Assembly (NCBI RefSeq): GCF_024586455.1
Contig: NC_065923.1
Span: forward strand, 1,918,501 to 1,982,500
DNA from: Bactrocera neohumeralis
Taxonomy: Eukaryota; Arthropoda; Insecta; Diptera; Tephritidae
Reading direction: 5' to 3'
DNA length: 64,000 bases
Shown: positions 57,300 to 64,000 of the stretch, in pieces
How the letters are laid out: every line of letters starts with the position of its first letter
Position numbering within the stretch: position 1 is the first letter of the stretch
Position numbers and translations under genes: made by a program
The notes under the pieces: model-generated
Databases searched by the model: none
The model's input: the letters and a program-made list of their open reading frames with translations, nothing else
Told to the model about the DNA's origin: nothing

Positions 57300-58085
57300 G
57301 AATCTCCCACGTGAACCGATTGAAAAAATGAACAACAGCGATTATAGCCGAGTTAGCAACAGCGCGCCAGTCGTTTCTTCTTTTCGCTACTTGGCGCCAA
57401 TTGGATATTCCAAGTGAAGCCAGGTCCTTCCCAACGGAGTGGAGATCTTCCGCTTCCCCTGCTTCCCCCGCGGGTACGGTGTCAAATACTTTCAGAGCTT
57501 GAGTGCTTTCGTCCATTCGGACAACATGACCTAGCCAGCGTAGCCGCTCGTTTTTAATTCGCTGAACTATGTCAATGTCGTCGTCTAGTACTACAGATAA
57601 CCATATTTCGGGCCCCGGCGAAGTCGATTAGCCTCAACCCATTTGGGGATGTTTCGTCGTGGAGGCTGAATTTACCGATCGTAGTGCCAAAGACACCTTC
57701 TTTGCCCACCCTGGCGTTAAAGTCGCCAAGCACGATTTTGACATCGTGGCGGGGGCAGCTTTCATAAGAGACCGGACATTCCAGGTGCATGGCCTGATAT
57801 CATAGTCCTTATTTCGTCATCAAATGGGGGTCTCTCATCCGAGGCTGTCGTTTAGTTTTCATTGGTACTGTTGTTTACGTGGCGGGTCCCAAACCCAGCG
57901 CACAACCCTAAGTAGGGAATATTTCGCCTTCTCACTTTAGCTCGCCTTCAAACGGATATTCTTAGGCTACCCAGAGGATAATTGGTCAAAGACTGGAAGT
58001 CGTGAGCTGCTTGAGCCATATGTAAAAGAATCGTTTCTGGCCACTCCCAAGTGAATGGCGATCAGAGAACTTTCCTCACTTGCGT
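57300..58085 (-). mobile_element. RTE-like LINE, internally deleted: 5' UTR, endonuclease piece and C-terminus
   Basis: On the minus strand, 57800-58085 matches the GC-rich leader I associate with this family (tgggacccgccacgtaaac; a gccatt/ggccactccc imperfect stem). 57590-57790 encodes RHDVKIVLGDFNARVGKEGV, a conserved APE GDFNA box, and ends GARNMVICSTR. It then joins directly to DDIDIVQRIKNERL, RWLGHVVRMDEST, KDLASLGISNWRQVAKRRND and WRAVANSAII. RT is deleted, as is most of the endonuclease. The endonuclease stretch is nearly identical to 5540-5660, showing the two copies are one family. Confidence 0.92.
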
Positions 58086-60804
58086 GAACTTCTACACATA
58101 ACACCGTGAAATAATTCACATTAAAATATACTATAATGCAATATGGACTATGGTTTTATAACGACTAGAGGCGAATGTCATCGGTATACATTCAAGTCCG
58201 TCGATAGGAAATTGAACTGAAGCAATATAAGAGACTTTAGCTTATACAAAAGTGCAAGTTATTTACTAAGCAAGACACTTCTAATAACTTATGGTTTTGT
58301 TTTGATGCAACTAGAATTTATGACATATTCCTAGTACCAAAGGGTTACTAGATAAATGTTATAATAGAGTTATATTCGTTTGCCGAACAAACCTGCAAGT
58401 TTGCAGAATTATCTAAATTTTAGCTTAAAACACTTCTAGCCAATTTATTTTTATACATATTGATTATACCTTTCCCAATAAATTCCTATACACAGAAATA
58501 TATAAAGCCTCTGTTTACCAAATTGAAATCATTGTCACAAATAATGACGACATCATCCGAGTGTAAGAGCAGACTACAACTTTGCAACCACAAACTCACC
58601 AAAAATTCTCAATCTTTAAATGGCCGCAGTTAAACAGTAAATCGTTTGCTTTGTGGTGAAAAGTTTTTGACAAACTTCTGAGGCAATAAGACAGCAAGTT
58701 AGACGACATGGCAAGGCAAAGAGGAGCTGCTTGTGAACTTAAACGTCTGTGGAGCGGAGTGTAAGCAGCAATAAAATGAATCAATGAATGAATACAATGA
58801 ATACATGTAAATAACCTCATGTAAGTTTGAAATCACATAATAATTTTATTGACCGAATATACAATAAAGAAAATCAATTTGTTGAAAATAAATTTAATTA
58901 AGACGAAAAAGTATCCACTAGCTTACTAGTCAATAGTAAATTTGTGTGACAACTAATGCTGTAGTAAATCAGACGGAACCGCAGACCACAAATCTGCTGT
59001 CGCACTTTGCAGAAGTTACAATTTTAGCTTGACAGTCAGTTGATGTAAAGGTATGTCAGGGCAAGGAGTGCAAGCTCCTAAAGTTAGTGTAACGTTTAAT
59101 AAAATTTTGTAACAATTTATCTAGATTTTTTCAGTAAACAGTATATAATTTTTGATGTAAATGTTATTTTCGTTCTGACAACTTTAATATTATTGCTGTT
59201 AAATTTTATAAGTTATATGAGACATAAAACAGTGATGTCGCATATAAAATTTTGACTATTTCCCAACATTCATAACTCGGCAAGAAGCCCGGAGAGAAAA
59301 ACAGAACACGAATCACCATGTGAAATTTTGAGATTAGCCTTTAACCAATAGGTTGAAAAGTAGAACTTAACAGGGATTTACTTAGACTGTCTAGAATTAC
59401 GGTCCGTTGTGGCAGTCCCAATACTTTGCCTATATTATTTTCATAATTTATATTTACTATATATGTAATTCAGTCCAGGAATTAATCAATTGATAGAAGA
59501 TACAAAAAGTATACTGGCCCTTACAAAGCCCAGCCTTAACTTCCAGCACTATTGTTGAAAATTCCTTTGTTAGAAATAATGATCGTCGAATAACCCGGTA
59601 TCGGAATATGTTCGAAAGACTGCAAAGGCACTCAGTTTCAGTTTTGTATTTGGGACCCAAAACGCCTTTATTTTGCTTTTTTTTTTACTTGCATTCCATT
59701 TCAGCTCGCTCTTTATGCATTTTAATTCCTCTTACTTTAAACACATTTTCTTTATCAAATTTTCCGCAATTCACAATACAGATAAATGGAAAAGTTCATT
59801 TGCTTTCAAAGACAGCCACATACATAAGGACATGTGCAAACATTTGAGAAAAATGCAGTCGACAGTTATCGCACAAAATGAAAATCCAAGCAGGATAAAG
59901 GACGAAGCAGAGGCTGACACAAATGGAAATGCGCAATGCTAACCGCAACAACAGGAGACAAATATTTACCGATGTAATAATGTCGGTTTGTCGAGATATT
60001 AAACAGGGGTAAGACTATTGAGGTACTGGTATGCTTTTCTTAGTAAAAAATTCTTAACTGTCTTTATTGAACTTGGTTTCAAAATTCTTAGTAACGTATG
60101 CGCCTAGTAGCAGTATTCATATAAGAATATGAGTAATAATAATATCACTACTATATTTTCGGTGTGGACTTGAGCGAGACTTTTTCTCAGTATTGATAGA
60201 ATTTCTAATATTATTCGATTAATTTAAGGCCATACTGTCATTACCGCGCAAAGCCACCTATGTATTCAACTTTTATGTTAAGCTTTATTATATAGACTTT
60301 GTAATATGAGACGCAACACTGTTTACGCTTAGATGCCTTTATTTGAATGTATACAACATATGTTTTCTATTTTCAGTCCTCTAGAGAGTTACGTTTATTT
60401 TTGATAAGACTAAGAATTTCATAGGCCAAGGTTAATATTTAAATACGATAAAAATCGTGGGAATCCGATTAGAATACCATTAGTATACCTTCTAATGTTT
60501 TCAGGAGGACCATATTTCTGCCACTATATTTTTTTCTGGAGAATTTTAATGTTAGTTCTCACTTTTTATTCAAAGCCAAAATCATCGATCTCTCACATTA
60601 TATTTTGGTTTAAATTGAAATGTCTTATCCTAGTATTTTGGTTGGCCTTAGTCCTAACACGGGAGAAGCATGACCTTAACAGTTTATTCCTCTGTCCTGG
60701 GAAAGTTGAGGTTAAAGTCGGCAAACTTAGCTATATCCGGGTGCTCCCAAATTGAAAAAGTCAAAATATATGTAGGGGTGGATTCGTATTTATTATAAGA
60801 AAAG
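58086..60804. other. unique A+T-rich sequence, no gene seen
   Basis: Open frames at 58596-58820 and 59457-59660 (minus), and 59608-59942 and 60495-60755 (plus), are family-less. No transposon was recognised in this 2.7 kb. Confidence 0.5.
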
Positions 60805-60882
60805 TGTTTATTTTACAAAATGTTGTTATTTTATTTCACATAAAATGTTCTTATTTTATTTTACATGAAATGTTCTTAAAAA
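60805..60882. repeat. 25-bp minisatellite, about three units
   Basis: The unit tgttsttattttatttyaca followed by traaa is repeated: a partial unit at 60805-60820, full units at 60821-60845 and 60846-60870, and a partial unit after. A separate 19-bp tandem duplication of tcrtcgctactcgttgtct lies at 60967-61004. Confidence 0.85.
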
Positions 60883-63800
60883 TGTTTTAGTTTTAATTTC
60901 AACTGGCACCGTGCTCGTCCGCGTATCGACTGACTGTCGTTTTCAAAGTCTTCGTTACTTGTTCCTTCATCGCTACTCGTTGTCTTCGTCGCTACTCGTT
61001 GTCTATTGCGATCAGTGTTGCATGTTACTGTCCGTACGTTCGCCCACTTCTAGTCTGTCCTTTATTCGTTCCCACATATATAGAGTAGTGATCACTAAAA
61101 ATCTTTACGAGGTGGCTCAGTACCCACTGGGTTAGTTTTACTAATTTATATATTAGAGCCGCACACAGCAGATGAAATCAAAGACAAGCGTTTACCAACT
61201 ATCGGCAAACAAATGCATTAACCACAAGCGCAAACTGTTACACACATAACTATAGCTTTGATTACATATATGTATAGAGTGAGGGAGGTGGAATCATACA
61301 GAAGTATGCACCGACGCTAAGTGAAAGCGCACTGTGAGTGGCAAGGGCACTCCTGAACTTTCCATTGTTTTATCAGTTTGGTGATACAAGCACATGCGCA
61401 TAAACGCACACATGCATACACAATTATGTGCATATGTATGTATACAAACGCACATATTTACCTCCTTGCCGCAGTGCTACTGTTTCACAAGTTTCTGTTG
61501 CTGCACTTTGCACTCTGCCAGCGACATCTCAAACGCTTCCAACCTCGTATGTATGTCTGCTACTTACATATGTACATATATGTGTGAATGTGTATGTGCT
61601 CTTCCAGATCTTCATGCCTGTTTGAGTATATGCTTTCTTTTTATTGATTTTGCGGTTGGTTGCTTCTTTCGGTTAGTTGATAGAAAGCAGCTTAAATTGG
61701 CTATGGTCGGGATAACAAACCATAAAGGCAGCAGATATTATCAGAAGCAGGCGTGGTTTCGACAAAATCCTACGAGTTAGACTTTTAACATTCAACTTAA
61801 TATATCTGGTATGAGGTTGCGAATCTTTAAATTATGGCCCACATATGGTATATGAAGTGAAAGCCCTAATGGAAGCTTCCACGTGGTTAATAGTAGTCCC
61901 AGGAGGCAATTTTCTAAAATTTTGTTTTTATTCGTATGCTGGCAAATAATCGACTTACGATCGTACTCGTACTAGTTCCGACCTTAGAAAAGGTACACGA
62001 AGTCCTTCAGCTGTCACTGCCTGCCATATCCTACCGTTACATTCCCGAGATACTTTACGTAAGACAAGATATAAAAGGCCAGAATTTACACTAATAATGG
62101 TACCAGGTGTACTAGAACCTATTTTCTTCTCCAAATAGTGCATTTCCCTACTTGTCCCTACTTTAGCAAATGTATGCGTGAAACCCGTTAGATAACTTGC
62201 GCACTTACAAACTTTCTACATTTGCCTGCCACTTGTGGTGTTGTACGCCGCCTTCCACTCCTAATGTGTAATTTCGCTCATTGCAACTGCTGAAGCTGCA
62301 TTTCGTAGATACTTCGCTCGTGAACTCTAAGCATTTTGCTCTGCACCCGCACACATATACACAGCAAGTTGACTCACAACTGAAGCTCAACAATTGAAAG
62401 GATGTTTGCCGGCGCTGCCCACCGATTATCTTTGTGTTGTATGCGGTAATAACCTGCGCATGAGTAAATGAAAAGCATTCTACAAATGCGCTTTGTGCAT
62501 TCATTCAATTCCAATGTTTGAGTGCCTGGTCACAGGCTCATGTACAAGTATTACTTGGCTCGTGGTAGGGTTTGCTTGACATATGTATATGTACAACTGT
62601 GTGTTTACTAACAACTCATGTTTGCTCGGCTTTCGTAGCGTTTTGAAATTCTCGTTAGCAGTGTCGTGATGAGTTTCACATTTCGTGAACGCAGCAAGGA
62701 TCCTCTCGAAGATGAACTTCATTTAGTTTGACTGGCGTAGTTTCACCGCAGTCAGCGTTTAGGAAAGCTATCATTAGCCAGAAGATTTTTATTTGTACCT
62801 ATGAGTGCAGCTGAGATATTGCCAAATTAGAAACGTTTTAGCTAAGTAGGAATTGTTCAGCTAATGAATCGAAACGGCTACGTTATTCTGCTAACTAGCA
62901 CATCGTCGATAATATGAGAAGTCAATTAGAAAAGTGGACCGAAATAACTGGCGCATTTGAACAGTTAGCAAACCTTGAACGTCTCTCAAAATTTGGAATC
63001 AAACAATCCACTTTAAGTTTATCATTGTGTATACCTCTTAGGAACAGGATTATTTTTAGTAATTTGAAATAAACGAACTTTGATCCGCAATTTTAAGAGT
63101 TTTACTATTTAAGTATCAGATTTTTCACCCTTTGTTCTTTCTACAGAGAGACTGACTAGTTCTTTTGTGATGGCCAAACACCCAAGAATCAATTAATTTT
63201 ATCTTTTTTAACTTTAAAGAAAAGGAAACAGACTTAGTATTCTTATAACCGAATTTGGCTTTACAAAATGAATAAGAATAATTCCATGAACAAGCTTTCA
63301 TAAACGAATTCCCAGATTTACAATTCCCATGTGAATCTCTAAAGAAGCTTTAGAACTACATATTTGGTAAAGTGACACGAAGGAGAAATCCTAAACAACT
63401 CCTAAAGTAAGAAACAAAACAACCAAATGATTCCTTCAAAGAGGTCCTCTCGGTGTAATATCAAGCAGTTTAAAAAATAAGAGAATAATATATTCCATTT
63501 TCATTCTAATTTCTGACTATTGGTAGGTTGAAGGACGCCTCAAGGCCAAAGTCCTGAAGAAAAATATTGTTTTTGTTTTTATATTCCCGTTAAAGAATTA
63601 GTTAATCATATTAATGAAATGTGTTGGAAATATCTTGATTTGTTTTTTGTTTTTAGTTCATCGTCCAAAATAGGCCCGTAATTTGAGCGCCAAAGTTGGC
63701 GACCCTCCTGAGAAAGGATTTGCTAATTCGATTCCAACCAATAGATAAGTTATCAATTGTAGTTTATCGATATATTTATGATGAGCGCCGGATAAGAATT

Positions 63801-64000
63801 CACTTAATTATAGTTGGAATTTAGCGGCATAGGGTAACCTCAGTTGCAATTTTACTCAACTTGATGAACTATAGGTCGGTAGCTGCTGCTGGCTTGTAAG
63901 AATCTGCTGTACCTGCAGCAAGAGAAATCCGAAATTTAAGCATTTTCATTTCAGAATCGCAAAGGCATACAACCGAGAAAAACTCATTATCGGAGCACTC
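60883..64000. other. unique sequence with small repeats, no gene seen
   Basis: It includes the 19-bp tandem duplication at 60967-61004 and CATA/CA tracts near 61390-61440 and 61555-61590. Open frames (61378-61780 plus, 61955-62722 minus) overlap microsatellites or lack family resemblance. A C/T tract ending in atttcag at 63955 is acceptor-like, but the window ends 45 bases later. Confidence 0.5.

Noticed and set aside
57590..57790. Endonuclease-like frame as a functional exonuclease/endonuclease gene
   Set aside because: It joins directly to LINE C-terminal sequence and lacks most of the nuclease domain, so it is an element remnant.
1..64000. CRISPR array, prokaryotic operon or phage-type system
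   Set aside because: No regularly spaced direct repeats with unique spacers, no ribosome-binding-site/operon structure; the repeats and transposons are of insect type.

Overview
The window looks like non-coding nuclear DNA of a higher dipteran, most likely a tephritid fruit fly of the Bactrocera/Zeugodacus type. This is an inference from four signs: A+T-rich sequence dense in CA/GT and CATA/TATG microsatellites; many broken mariner-family transposases; RTE-like, APE-endonuclease LINE fragments; and GTCY-core interspersed elements of the mini-me/DINE kind. I find no intact protein-coding gene, no rRNA or tRNA gene and no CRISPR array. Nearly every open reading frame over 60 codons is a chance frame, many running through microsatellites, or a piece of a dead transposon.

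Layout. 1-6.8 kb: antisense mariner remnant (2.1-2.5 kb), antisense RNase-H-bearing LINE (2.6-3.45 kb), a complex locus where an RTE-like LINE is interleaved with duplicated host sequence (4.07-5.72 kb), and a mariner 5' end (6.5-6.8 kb). 6.8-15.3 kb: mostly unique sequence with one copy of an interspersed family I call T. 15.3-17.1 kb: two head-to-tail mini-me/DINE-like elements and a T copy. 17-29 kb: mostly unique, with a second RTE-like LINE piece (18.8 kb), a duplicated hairpin (20.1-20.3 kb), a T copy and a Mos1-like mariner remnant (25.3-25.7 kb, minus). 29-35 kb: mariner remnants and a second host/transposon mosaic (31.7-32.15 kb). 36.8-37.3 kb: a weak candidate for a plus-strand leader exon. 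41.6-42.2 kb: LINE RNase H and 3' end. 45.8-48.2 kb: two mariner remnants flanking a sequence that matches the recursive-splice-site pattern (47,380/47,381). 50.6-52.3 kb: a mariner C-terminus, then a mini-me-like element enclosing Helitron/Helentron helicase coding sequence, which is itself interrupted by a 62-63 bp palindromic insertion with a 7-8 bp target duplication. 54-58 kb: mariner, gag-like zinc-knuckle, T-family and internally deleted LINE remnants. 58-64 kb: unique sequence with small tandem repeats.

Interpretation. The window is best read as a large intron or intergenic desert acting as a transposon graveyard. If the leader-exon candidate near 37.2 kb and the ratchet-like site at 47.38 kb are both real, the right half would be the first intron of a plus-strand gene whose other exons lie beyond 64 kb. 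The most unusual signals are the two loci (4.07-5.72 kb and 31.7-32.15 kb) where short host blocks alternate with transposon blocks beside a less interrupted host copy, and the mini-me/Helentron composite at 51-52.3 kb.
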